A DNA stretch of 64,000 nt from Bradyrhizobium iriomotense. Lineage in GTDB: Bacteria; Pseudomonadota; Alphaproteobacteria; Rhizobiales; Xanthobacteraceae. Where the stretch lies: the NCBI RefSeq assembly GCF_030160715.1, contig NZ_BSOW01000023.1, positions 98,052-162,051 of the forward strand. Reading direction: 5' to 3'. Position numbers and translations under genes: made by a program. Shown piece after piece: positions 25,150 through 32,671 of this stretch. The notes beneath the pieces are model-generated. The model worked only from the letters and a program-made list of their open reading frames with translations, did not search any database and was not told where the DNA came from. Position 1 is the stretch's first letter; each line of letters begins with the position of its first letter.

Positions 25150-26505
25150 ATGAAGATCCTCCTTGCATCAACTCCCGCAACCGGCCATCTCAACCCGCTG
25201 CTTGCGATCGGACGCTTCCTGATCGCCGAAGGCCACGAGGTTGCCTTTCTGTCGGGGAGCGCTCTGCGCGGTCCAATCGAACGCATCGGCGCAAGGCCTT
25301 ACTCTTTTCCGGCCGGCGCGGATTTCGATCTGCGCGACTTCGCGACGGTGGCTCCTGAACTGAAAACCATTCCGCCGGGCATGGAATGGTTCCGCGTCGC
25401 CATGGAACGGGTATTCGTCGATGCCATTCCCGGCCAGCACAAGGGCATACGGCAGGTGCTACAAGATTTCCCGGCCGAAATCATCGTCGGCGACGACATG
25501 CTGTTCGGGGTCTTGCCCATGCTGCTCGGACCGCGATCGAAGCGGCCGCCGATTGCGCTGTGCGGCACGTCGTTCCTGCATTGGCGCCGCGACGATGGTG
25601 CGCCGAATTTTGTCGGGTTGCCGCCGGCCACCACACAGGCGCAGCGTGACGATTATGCAGCGATCTATCGCGAGCGTGACGAGCATCTCTATCGGCCTGT
25701 GGCCGATCGACTGAACAGAACGCTGCAGACCATGGGGGTCGGGCCGCTGTCGATGCCCATGTTCGATTCGGTTGTCGAGCTGGCCGATGCTTACCTGCAG
25801 CTCACCGTTCCGGGCTTCGAGTTTCCGCGCACCTTTCCGGCCTCGGTGCGTTTCGTCGGTCGGCCTCCGATTATTCCGGATCAGGCACCGCTGCCATCCT
25901 GGGCGCACGAGCTCGACGGCTCGCGCAAGGTGGTGCTGGTGACGCAGGGAACGCTGGCCAATCACAATTTTGGTCTGCTGATAGCGCCGACGCTGGCGGC
26001 GCTGGCCGGTGAGCCTGACTTGCTCGTCGTTGCCACCTCTGGCGGCCGCCCCGTCGACGCCATCCCGGGTCCAATTCCGGCCAACGCGCGCCTTGCTCAA
26101 TACCTGCCGTTCGAATGGATCCTGCCCAAGGTCGACGCATTCGTTACCAATGGCGGCTACGGCAGCGTCAACCAGGCGATGAGCTTTGGCATTCCGCTGG
26201 TCACCGCAGGGTTGACGGAAGACAAGGCGGACGTGAATGCGCGCGTCGCGTGGTCCGGTGTGGGCATCGATCTGGCGACAAATGAGCCAACCCCTGACGC
26301 GTTGCGCCACGCCATCCGAACCGTCCTCGATAGTCCGACCTATCGTAGACAGGCGTCGTCGATGGCCGACGAGTTCGGTGCGATCGACACACGCGCGGAG
26401 ATTCTTCGGATCATTGGCGAGCTCGCGCATCCAACGAAAGAAACGGTCGTGCGGAAGGGCACAGTGACTGTGGTTACGCGCCGTCGCAGTGTCGGCAGTC
26501 GGTAG
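25150..26505 (+). CDS. UGT/MGT-type glycosyltransferase (family 1)
   Basis: Predicted to transfer a sugar from a nucleotide sugar to a lipid or other small acceptor; 451 residues, cytosolic GT-B fold. The N-terminus (MKILLASTPATGHLNPLLAIGRFL) is the acceptor domain start of UGT-like enzymes. The C-terminal domain has VVLVTQGTLANHNFGLL and the UGT signature region LPKVDAFVTNGGYGSVNQAM followed by GIPLVTAGLTEDKADVNARV. The ATG at 25150 is chosen over 25120 because homologues begin MKILL. Candidate site e lies upstream, and a strong hairpin follows at 26551. The acceptor is unknown. Confidence 0.88.
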   Translation: MKILLASTPATGHLNPLLAIGRFLIAEGHEVAFLSGSALRGPIERIGARPYSFPAGADFDLRDFATVAPELKTIPPGMEWFRVAMERVFVDAIPGQHKGIRQVLQDFPAEIIVGDDMLFGVLPMLLGPRSKRPPIALCGTSFLHWRRDDGAPNFVGLPPATTQAQRDDYAAIYRERDEHLYRPVADRLNRTLQTMGVGPLSMPMFDSVVELADAYLQLTVPGFEFPRTFPASVRFVGRPPIIPDQAPLPSWAHELDGSRKVVLVTQGTLANHNFGLLIAPTLAALAGEPDLLVVATSGGRPVDAIPGPIPANARLAQYLPFEWILPKVDAFVTNGGYGSVNQAMSFGIPLVTAGLTEDKADVNARVAWSGVGIDLATNEPTPDALRHAIRTVLDSPTYRRQASSMADEFGAIDTRAEILRIIGELAHPTKETVVRKGTVTVVTRRRSVGSR

Positions 26506-26550
26506 CATCCATCACCCCCAAATGGCGACCTCGCATTTTGCCGACTTTAG

Positions 26551-26578
26551 GTCATCCGCGGGCACCCCCGCGGATGAC
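26551..26578. terminator. perfect 12-bp hairpin after the glycosyltransferase
   Basis: GTCATCCGCGGG, loop CACC, CCCGCGGATGAC. It lies 46 bases after the stop, with no T-run. It could be a terminator or a solitary repeat. Confidence 0.55.
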
Positions 26579-26951
26579 CGCGGCCAGTTCCTCATGCGAT
26601 GGAGCGGCGTGTCCTGGCGGTTTTCCTGTCCGCTGTCGTAGCCTTGACGCCAATCCGGATGAGTATCTGCTGCACATCCCTCAACTGTTCCGAACCCTCG
26701 CAACAAGCTCGTTTGAAGCAGGGACGGGGCGACGCACCAGCGACGGCCACGGCGTCGCTTTGGCTTCCACCTGGTGAACACCGTCCGGCATATCTCTGGT
26801 CCTCGAACGAGCTGAGCAATACCGCTGGCATGGCTTCGAGATCGTGGCGAGATCGGCTCGTCGCCTTGCATCTTCCCGAGGCTGCGCCAACCGCGCTGAA
26901 GGGACGACGGCATGCGCGTGGGCATTGCTGCGTCACAGTCGGCCAGAGGCG

Positions 26952-26999
26952 GGCTACGGATGTAACCATTGACGTCAAAAATGCCATCCAGTCGCAACC
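26952..26999 (+). promoter_or_regulatory. candidate regulator site (motif copy c)
   Basis: GGCTACGGATGTAACC (first half GTAACC at 26962-26967) and GTCGCAACC (second half GCAACC at 26994-26999), 32 bp apart. It ends 48 bp before the FAD oxidase ATG. Confidence 0.55.
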
Positions 27000-27046
27000 C
27001 GCTCCGGCTTGACTGCGGGCTCTGCCAACACGGGAGGAGCGGAGCA

Positions 27047-28429
27047 ATGCCGGATTTAGTCGAACGCACTCTGCATCGGCTTCACGGACAATTATCGGGC
27101 CACTTGTCGAGGCCGGGCGATGATCGCTACGCCGCCGCGACGGCGATCTGGGCAAAACCCGTGGGGCCGATGCCGCGCGCGGTCGCGCACTGCCGCACGT
27201 CGCAAGACGTGCAGTCGGCGATCCGGGCCGCGCGCGACGGCGATCTCCCGCTTTCGGTTCGTGGCGGCGGTCACGACTGGGCCGGCCGGGCGCTGTGCGA
27301 CGGCATGGTAATCGACCTGACCGCGATGAACGATGTAACGCTGAGCCCCGACAATCGCTCCGCACGGATTTCGGGAGGCGCCCGCGCTTCGGACGTTTTC
27401 GCGGTCACCGATCCGCGCGGGCTTGCGGTGGTCACGGGCTCATGCAGCTCCGTCGGCATGACGGGCCTGACGCTCGGTGGCGGTTATGGATCGCTGATCG
27501 CCCGCTTCGGGCTTGCGCTCGACAATCTGCTCGCCGCCGACGTCGTTCTTGCGGATGGGCGCGTCATCACTGCGAGCCCCTCCTGCGAAGAGGAACTGTT
27601 CTGGGCGCTGCGTGGCGGTGGCGGCAATTTCGGCGTGGTGACAGCGATGCAACACCGGGCGCACCATTTGCCAAGCGTGCGCTCAGGCATGCTGCTTTTC
27701 CCGTTCGCCCAAGCCAGGACCGTGCTCGGAGGTTGCATCGAGATCATGGCGACCGCGCCCGAGGAACTGACGGTCCAGCTCGGACTGGTTGGCGGCCCTG
27801 ACGGCGTTCCCCTTGTCATGGTGGTGCCGACGTGGTGCGGTGTGCGGGAGCAGGGCGAAGCGCGTCTGGCGCCGTTCCTTGGGCTTGGAACGCTCGTCAC
27901 CAACACTTTGACCGCGACGGCCTATGGCGCCTCGCTCGCGATATTCGATCCATTTCTCGTGACCGGCCAACGCGTATTGATGGAGACGTGCTGGCTTCCG
28001 ACGCTCGACAGCCGGGGTATCGACGTCTTCATTCGCGCGATGGCGATTGCGCCTTCGCCGGGCTGCGCCATCGTCACCCATGAGTTCCGGGGCGCAGCGT
28101 CGCGCGTGCCGGCGGCGGCCACCGCCTTCCGCCTTCGCCGCGATCATGTCCTGGTCGAGATCCTCGCATCCTTCACCGATCGGTCGGAGCCGGGTCATGA
28201 GCGCTGGAATCGGCGGTGGGTGCAAGCCGCGCGTCGGGCCTTTGACGGCTTCGCACTGCCGGGCGGGTATCCAAATTTCCTCGCCAGCTGTGCGGTGGAA
28301 CGCGCGGCAAAAAGCTACGGCAACAATGCCGACCGACTGATCAAGGCCAAGCGGAAGTACGATCCCGATAACGTCTTCAACTCGACCATCCCGCTGCCAG
28401 CTGGTCAGCGCGTCTTGGCGGGCGAATAG
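27047..28429 (+). CDS. FAD-binding oxidoreductase, berberine-bridge-enzyme type
   Basis: Flavin oxidase of the PCMH/BBE family, 460 residues, predicted to oxidise a sugar, alcohol or aromatic product with O2. Both covalent flavin anchors of bicovalent members are visible: His76 in VRGGGHDWAGRAL and Cys133 in TGSCSSVGMTGLTLGGGYG. The C-terminal BBE motif YGNNADRLIKAKRKYDPDNVF is intact. The ATG at 27047 has GGGAGGAGCGG upstream; the frame extends further without family character. No signal peptide is seen. Its substrate might be the product of the neighbouring glycosyltransferase, which is inference. Confidence 0.9.
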   Translation: MPDLVERTLHRLHGQLSGHLSRPGDDRYAAATAIWAKPVGPMPRAVAHCRTSQDVQSAIRAARDGDLPLSVRGGGHDWAGRALCDGMVIDLTAMNDVTLSPDNRSARISGGARASDVFAVTDPRGLAVVTGSCSSVGMTGLTLGGGYGSLIARFGLALDNLLAADVVLADGRVITASPSCEEELFWALRGGGGNFGVVTAMQHRAHHLPSVRSGMLLFPFAQARTVLGGCIEIMATAPEELTVQLGLVGGPDGVPLVMVVPTWCGVREQGEARLAPFLGLGTLVTNTLTATAYGASLAIFDPFLVTGQRVLMETCWLPTLDSRGIDVFIRAMAIAPSPGCAIVTHEFRGAASRVPAAATAFRLRRDHVLVEILASFTDRSEPGHERWNRRWVQAARRAFDGFALPGGYPNFLASCAVERAAKSYGNNADRLIKAKRKYDPDNVFNSTIPLPAGQRVLAGE

Positions 28430-28882
28430 GAGTGCGTTGCCATCGCCCGGCGCCCCCTAGGCGGCCGGCGGCGCGATAATCGCGAACGATCGGCTCGGGC
28501 ATATCGCCCACCGACTTCGCTTGGACGAGATCTCCGGTGCAAGCTGATACGGTGCTGCCGCGGTTGCAGGCGGCGACGATTCCCGTCATCCGAGCGAGAA
28601 CGAATTAGCAGCGGCCCGCCATTAGGGGGGAACTTGTCGCGCGCGGCACAAGCTGTTTGACCGATACGTTTTCGATTCGACCGGCAGATGCGCGGTCGAT
28701 CTTCTGCAGGCGCCATTTTTCGACAAATCGCTTCTTCGGGCGGACGCGCCTATGCCACCTATGAGACATATGGTGGAACAGAGTCATCACAATTCATCAC
28801 GTCCACGAGACCTCACACTGTCGGTCGCAGCAGGATGTTACCAGAAGTCATAAATAACCGCCTTCAAATTGGGACGGAGGCA
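28430..28882. other. intergenic region before the AraC gene
   Basis: About 450 bases without a recognisable gene. The frame of the AraC gene is open back to 28688, but the added residues have no family character. GTTACC at 28837-28842 is placed like the second half of the shared motif, but a good first half is missing. Confidence 0.45.
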
Positions 28883-29905
28883 ATGATGCTTCAGAGCGAC
28901 GATATCGGCGGCGCCCCGCCGATGGATTTCGATGCATGGCGAGCGTTGCTCCGATCGAATTGCGGGCGCGACGTCGAGGTCACGACGCCGAATTCGTTTG
29001 CCGGTTGGATCCGTCCCTTCAATGCATGCGGGCTTGAGGCAACCTCGGTGAAGATCAGGTGGGGCGCGGCGAACCGTGGCTGCTCGGATCACCGGGCAGA
29101 GCGGCGCTACCGGGATGTTCGCTGCGATGGTGCGGATCACTACCTCATAATGTTTCAGGTCGCTGGGCAGACTGAAATGACCCAGATCGATCAAGCGGCA
29201 CAACTCGCCGAAGGCGATGTTGCGCTCGTCGATGCGGCGCGGCCGGTGACATATCTCTCACGGTTGGAGAGCCCACACTGGCTGACGCTTCGGCTGCCGA
29301 GAAAATCGGTGCACTCTCACTTGGGATTCGAGCCGCAGGGGGTTGTCGGCAGGCAGGGGACGCGCGCCAGTCGTCTGCTCTTCGACCTCATTCGTGATGC
29401 CGATATGGACGCCGCGTCGTCGTCGGCCGATATCTATATGCAGTTCGCCATCTACGACCTCGTTGGTGCGCTGTTTGCTCCGTCCGATCTGCCGCCGATC
29501 TCACGCTCGGCGGACAAGCTGTTTGCGCGCATCTCCGGCGTGGTCAAGGACGGTCTAGCAAATCCGGATTTCGGGCCCGTCGAGGTGGCCAGCGAAGTGG
29601 GAATTTCGCTGCGATACCTCCAGAAGCTGTTTACCGAGCGCACCACGACTTGTAGCGAATTCATCTATTCGCTTCGCCTGGACCATGCCGCACATCTTCT
29701 CCACCGTCGGGCAGCAAAGGGCGCCGATCAGCCTCTGAGCGAGGTGGCCTACGCTTGCGGCTTCCGCGACTATGCACATTTCGCGCGGAGATTCCGGAAG
29801 CGGTTCGGCTATTCGCCGGGCGCTCACGCGGTGGAGGGCGTCGTACGCTCTGGTACCGCAGAAAGTGCGTTCTGGGCACGCGACGGCCAATCCCGGGCGT
29901 CCTAA
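28883..29905 (+). CDS. AraC family transcriptional regulator
   Basis: DNA-binding activator, 340 residues. The N-terminal half is an AraC-binding-like ligand domain (about 60-190; HYLIMFQVAGQTEMTQ and GDVALVDAARPVTYLS). The C-terminal half carries the double helix-turn-helix (about 225-325: FGPVEVASEVGISLRYLQKLF and LSEVAYACGFRDYAHFARRF), ending KRFGYSPGAH. The start at 28883 is preceded by GGACGGAGGCA. It is intact, unlike the AraC gene at 23552, and may control the FAD oxidase or the signalling genes nearby. Confidence 0.88.
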   Translation: MMLQSDDIGGAPPMDFDAWRALLRSNCGRDVEVTTPNSFAGWIRPFNACGLEATSVKIRWGAANRGCSDHRAERRYRDVRCDGADHYLIMFQVAGQTEMTQIDQAAQLAEGDVALVDAARPVTYLSRLESPHWLTLRLPRKSVHSHLGFEPQGVVGRQGTRASRLLFDLIRDADMDAASSSADIYMQFAIYDLVGALFAPSDLPPISRSADKLFARISGVVKDGLANPDFGPVEVASEVGISLRYLQKLFTERTTTCSEFIYSLRLDHAAHLLHRRAAKGADQPLSEVAYACGFRDYAHFARRFRKRFGYSPGAHAVEGVVRSGTAESAFWARDGQSRAS

Positions 29906-30034
29906 ATACATCAGCTTGACCGCGGTCCGGTTGGGGAGGCGGGTACGGCGGCAGGGTTTGTGGACGGGGTTTTGCCCGTTGAAGTTTCGAATTGCAGGGG
30001 CACAGTCTAATAAGAGAAGTTGAGAGACTAATTC

Positions 30035-30760
30035 ATGCTTGCCGATGCTGGCCATATTGTTGTTGTTGATGATGATTCTTCGTTGCGGCAGTTGGTGATC
30101 GGATATCTCGAGGATCACAATATCCCGACGAAGTCGGCCTCAAATCGAACCGAACTCAATCGCCATCTGAACGGTACCGTGCCCAGCCTGATCATCCTGG
30201 ATCTGCGACTAGGCCAGGACGACGGGCTCGACATGTTGCGGGAGATCCGATCTCATTCGGACGTTCCGGTCATCATCACGACCGGCCATCGCCCCGACGA
30301 AATCGACCGCATCGTCGGCCTTGAGCTCGGTGCGGACGACTACATCGTCAAGCCATTCAGCCTTAGGGAACTGCTGGCCCGGGTCCGTGCGGTTCTAAGG
30401 CGGCAGGAGATGGGACGCGTCGCACGCGCTCACAATCCGGAGCGGGGCGGATACAGGTTCGACGGCTGGCAACTCGAGCGGCGCGGCCGCAGGTTGCTTG
30501 ATCCCAATGGGGCACCAGTCGCGCTGAGCAAGGGCGAGTATGCCTTGTTGTTAGCTTTTCTCGAAGCGCCGCAACGGCCGCTGTCGCGCGAGCAGCTGTT
30601 GCAGTCCACCCGGATGCATGAGGATATCTTTGATCGAAGCATCGATGTCCAGGTGTTGCGGCTTAGGCGCAAGCTCGAGGTTGACCCGAGCGCGCCGCGC
30701 GTGATCCAGACCGAGCGCGGCATAGGCTATGTTTTCGCATTGCCGGTCGAACCGTTCTAG
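30035..30760 (+). CDS. OmpR-family response regulator, VirG-like
   Basis: Phosphorylation-controlled DNA-binding protein, 241 residues. The receiver has acidic pocket VVVDDDSSL (12-14), phospho-acceptor Asp56 in LIILDLRLGQDDGL and Lys106 in YIVKPFSLREL. The winged-helix output domain contains LSREQLLQSTR, DRSIDVQVLRLRRKLE and IQTERGIGYVFALP. The spacing and wording of DLRLGQDDGL and DRSID...LRLRRKLE are very like Agrobacterium VirG (from memory). Its likely partner is the VirA-like kinase at 32668. No copy of the shared motif was found before this gene. Confidence 0.9.
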   Translation: MLADAGHIVVVDDDSSLRQLVIGYLEDHNIPTKSASNRTELNRHLNGTVPSLIILDLRLGQDDGLDMLREIRSHSDVPVIITTGHRPDEIDRIVGLELGADDYIVKPFSLRELLARVRAVLRRQEMGRVARAHNPERGGYRFDGWQLERRGRRLLDPNGAPVALSKGEYALLLAFLEAPQRPLSREQLLQSTRMHEDIFDRSIDVQVLRLRRKLEVDPSAPRVIQTERGIGYVFALPVEPF

Positions 30761-30782
30761 CAGGATCGAGATGTGGCATTGC

Positions 30783-30830
30783 GATTACGGTTGTAACCGA
30801 ATTGTCTGCGCAGCTGACGATCGCGTAACC
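30783..30830 (+). promoter_or_regulatory. candidate regulator site (motif copy a, best match)
   Basis: GATTACGGTTGTAACC (first GTAACC at 30793-30798; the core CGGTTGTAACCG is itself a dyad) and GCGTAACCGC (second GTAACC at 30825-30830), 32 bp apart. It ends 43 bp before the DUF1127 gene ATG. Confidence 0.6.
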
Positions 30831-30872
30831 GCCGGCCATCAGAGTCTCCGTTTCAATCGACGGAGAATTCCT

Positions 30873-31502
30873 ATGCTGAAACACAAGTTCTCTCCATTGC
30901 CGCCATCGCTTGACCACCGCGGAGCTTGCCTGCCGGCGGCAACGGGCCATTTGCCAACGCCGTGCATTGGCGCGCGCAACGAGCGCGGCTTGCTGTCCGA
31001 AGACTCGCAGCAAATTCCATGGCCGTCCGCAGCCGAAGCGAAATCACTTCTGGTGAAGAGGCCCGCAACGGGCACGGTCGATGCAATCTGGCAGTCGGTG
31101 CTTGGGTTTTTCCTCAAGGGGTTTGCCCTCTATGGTGCTTCGGTGCACTGGGTCGCAACGACGGCGGTAACGGCGATCGCCAACGAGGTTGATGCTCGGC
31201 AGCGTCACAAGCCTGTCCAGAGCGAACGACGGAGATCTGTTTCGCCCGCTTCGGACGCCGTCCACAGGGTTGGCTTCGCATCTCCAGCGCGCCAAGTCGA
31301 CCGATACCGATTTGTCCATCCTCGTTGGCCGGCCATGATCTGGCGCGCCATCGCGGGCGGGTGGAAAAAGTGGCGTCGCGAGCGGGAGATCAAAAAGGCG
31401 GTCGTTGCCTTGGCTGAACTCGACAATCGGACGCTGCGGGACATGGGAATTCCCCATCCATCCCAGATCGAACGGATCGTGCGATATGGCCGGGATTCCT
31501 GA
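30873..31502 (+). CDS. long DUF1127-domain protein
   Basis: 209 residues. Only the end is recognisable: WRAIAGGWKKWRREREIKKAVVALAELDNRTLRDMGIPHPSQIERIVRYG is a DUF1127 domain (read here as WRREREIKKAV, then LDNRTLRDMGIPHPSQIE). Short DUF1127 proteins can bind RNA and affect phosphate and carbon metabolism in other bacteria. The first 150 residues are Pro/Arg/Ala-rich with one hydrophobic stretch (VLGFFLKGFALYGASVHWVATTAV in part) and are unlike the usual 45-70-residue members. CGGAGAATTCCT precedes the ATG at 30873. It follows motif copy a. Confidence 0.75.
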   Translation: MLKHKFSPLPPSLDHRGACLPAATGHLPTPCIGARNERGLLSEDSQQIPWPSAAEAKSLLVKRPATGTVDAIWQSVLGFFLKGFALYGASVHWVATTAVTAIANEVDARQRHKPVQSERRRSVSPASDAVHRVGFASPARQVDRYRFVHPRWPAMIWRAIAGGWKKWRREREIKKAVVALAELDNRTLRDMGIPHPSQIERIVRYGRDS

Positions 31503-31561
31503 TCCGGCCATCAGCAAGGTCATGGACGTGGTCCGTGCGCTGCAGGGAACACGTCCCGTGG

Positions 31562-31609
31562 GCTTCAATCTGCAAACGAGCCCCACATGCCGGGCAAGGC
31601 CCGGTAGCT
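31562..31609 (+). promoter_or_regulatory. possible regulator site (motif copy g, weak)
   Basis: TGCAAAC (GCAAAC at 31572-31577) and GGTAGCTG (GTAGCT at 31604-31609), 32 bp apart. It ends 43 bp before the cytochrome c peroxidase start. The match is poor but spacing and position agree with the other copies. Confidence 0.3.
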
Positions 31610-31651
31610 GAATCTAAGTGGAGTGATTGCGTTGACCAGAAATCGCCGCGT

Positions 31652-32671
31652 ATGCCACGCAGTAGCGTCTCTCGTTACCTGACCATGCGCGGCAAACAGG
31701 GAATTGCCGGGCCAGTCCACCGCAGGCGCTGGATCACGATGGCCAGCGTCTTGATCCTGGGGGGCCTGTCGCTTGCGTCGGCGGCACAGCAATCGCTCGT
31801 GCTGCAGCCTGAAGCGAACAGCATCCTCTCCGAAGAGCCGATCACTCCCGTTCCCAAGCCTCCCCAGATCGATCCCTCGAAGATCAGGCTTGGCGAGCGT
31901 CTGTTCGGCGATCCTCGCCTGTCGCGCGACAACTCGCGCAGTTGCTCGTCGTGTCACGATCTTGGGACCAATGGCGCAAGCAAGCGGAGCTACGATGCAG
32001 GCCTCGACGGCTCGGGCCTTCCGCTCAATACGCCGACCGTGTTCAACGCGGCGCTCAGCTTCCGCTTCGGTTGGGAAGGAAAGATCCGCGGCATCGAGTC
32101 GGACATCAAAGCGTCGCTGGAAAACCCTCAGATCATGGGAGCAAACATCTCCGAGCTCGCGGAAAGGCTGGGCACGGATCCCGGTCTGCGCAGGGAGTTC
32201 ACGATCGTCTACGGCGGTGGCCCCGACGCCAGAAATGTCGTTGATGCCCTCGCAAGCTTCCAACGAACCCTGACGACGCCGGATAGCCGTTTCGACCGCT
32301 GGCTGACGGGAGACGCTGGCGCGCTGTCGGCGCAAGAGGAGGACGGATATCGCCTGTTCAAGTCCCTTGGTTGCGTCTCTTGTCACCAGGGCGTGAACAT
32401 AGGCGGCAATCTTTTCCAACGGCACGGAATTTTCCACCCACTCGGATCGCCGAAGCCGGAAATCCTGCGCGTGCCCAGCCTCCGCAACGTCGCGACGACA
32501 CCACCTTATTTTCACGACGGCAGCGCCGAGACCCTCGATGACGCCGTTCGAAAGATGGGCATGGCGCAGCTGAACTCGACACTGACGGACGAGCAGGTCA
32601 AGGCGATCGTTGCCTATCTGCGAACCTTGACCGGAAAGTACCGCGGCGCGCAGGTCGGAGCTGAACCATGA
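31652..32671 (+). CDS. di-haem cytochrome c peroxidase family protein
   Basis: Periplasmic enzyme predicted to reduce H2O2 with electrons from c-type cytochromes, or a MauG-like relative; 339 residues. A membrane/signal segment (WITMASVLILGGLSLASAAQQ, about 27-47) is followed by haem site 1 CSSCH (98-102) and haem site 2 CVSCH (241-245). IRLGERLFGDPRLSRDNSRSC and VPSLRNVATTPPYFHDG are family motifs. The start is uncertain (31652, 31685 or 31739). Its last four bases overlap the kinase start (ATGA at 32668-32671), so it is translated with the VirA-like kinase and may supply it with a redox cue. Confidence 0.88.
   Translation: MPRSSVSRYLTMRGKQGIAGPVHRRRWITMASVLILGGLSLASAAQQSLVLQPEANSILSEEPITPVPKPPQIDPSKIRLGERLFGDPRLSRDNSRSCSSCHDLGTNGASKRSYDAGLDGSGLPLNTPTVFNAALSFRFGWEGKIRGIESDIKASLENPQIMGANISELAERLGTDPGLRREFTIVYGGGPDARNVVDALASFQRTLTTPDSRFDRWLTGDAGALSAQEEDGYRLFKSLGCVSCHQGVNIGGNLFQRHGIFHPLGSPKPEILRVPSLRNVATTPPYFHDGSAETLDDAVRKMGMAQLNSTLTDEQVKAIVAYLRTLTGKYRGAQVGAEP

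Larger units (their letters stand above)
26506..27046. other. intergenic region with hairpin and regulator site, no clear gene
   Basis: Open frames exist on both strands (for example 26599-27012 plus, 26592-27365 minus) but show no family, and one overlaps the FAD oxidase gene. Apart from the hairpin at 26551 and the motif at 26952, I see nothing to support here. Confidence 0.5.

Noticed and set aside
26592..27365. 257-residue minus-strand frame overlapping the FAD oxidase start
   Set aside because: Arg/Ser-rich, overlaps a real gene and a regulator site, no recognisable domain.
28805..28842. Further copy of the shared motif before the intact AraC gene
   Set aside because: GTTACC is well placed, but the expected first half 32 bp upstream (ACGAGA) does not match.
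30783..30830. Agrobacterium-type vir box for the VirG-like protein
   Set aside because: The known box core (TGCAATTGAAA-like) was not found upstream of any gene here; a different motif is proposed instead.
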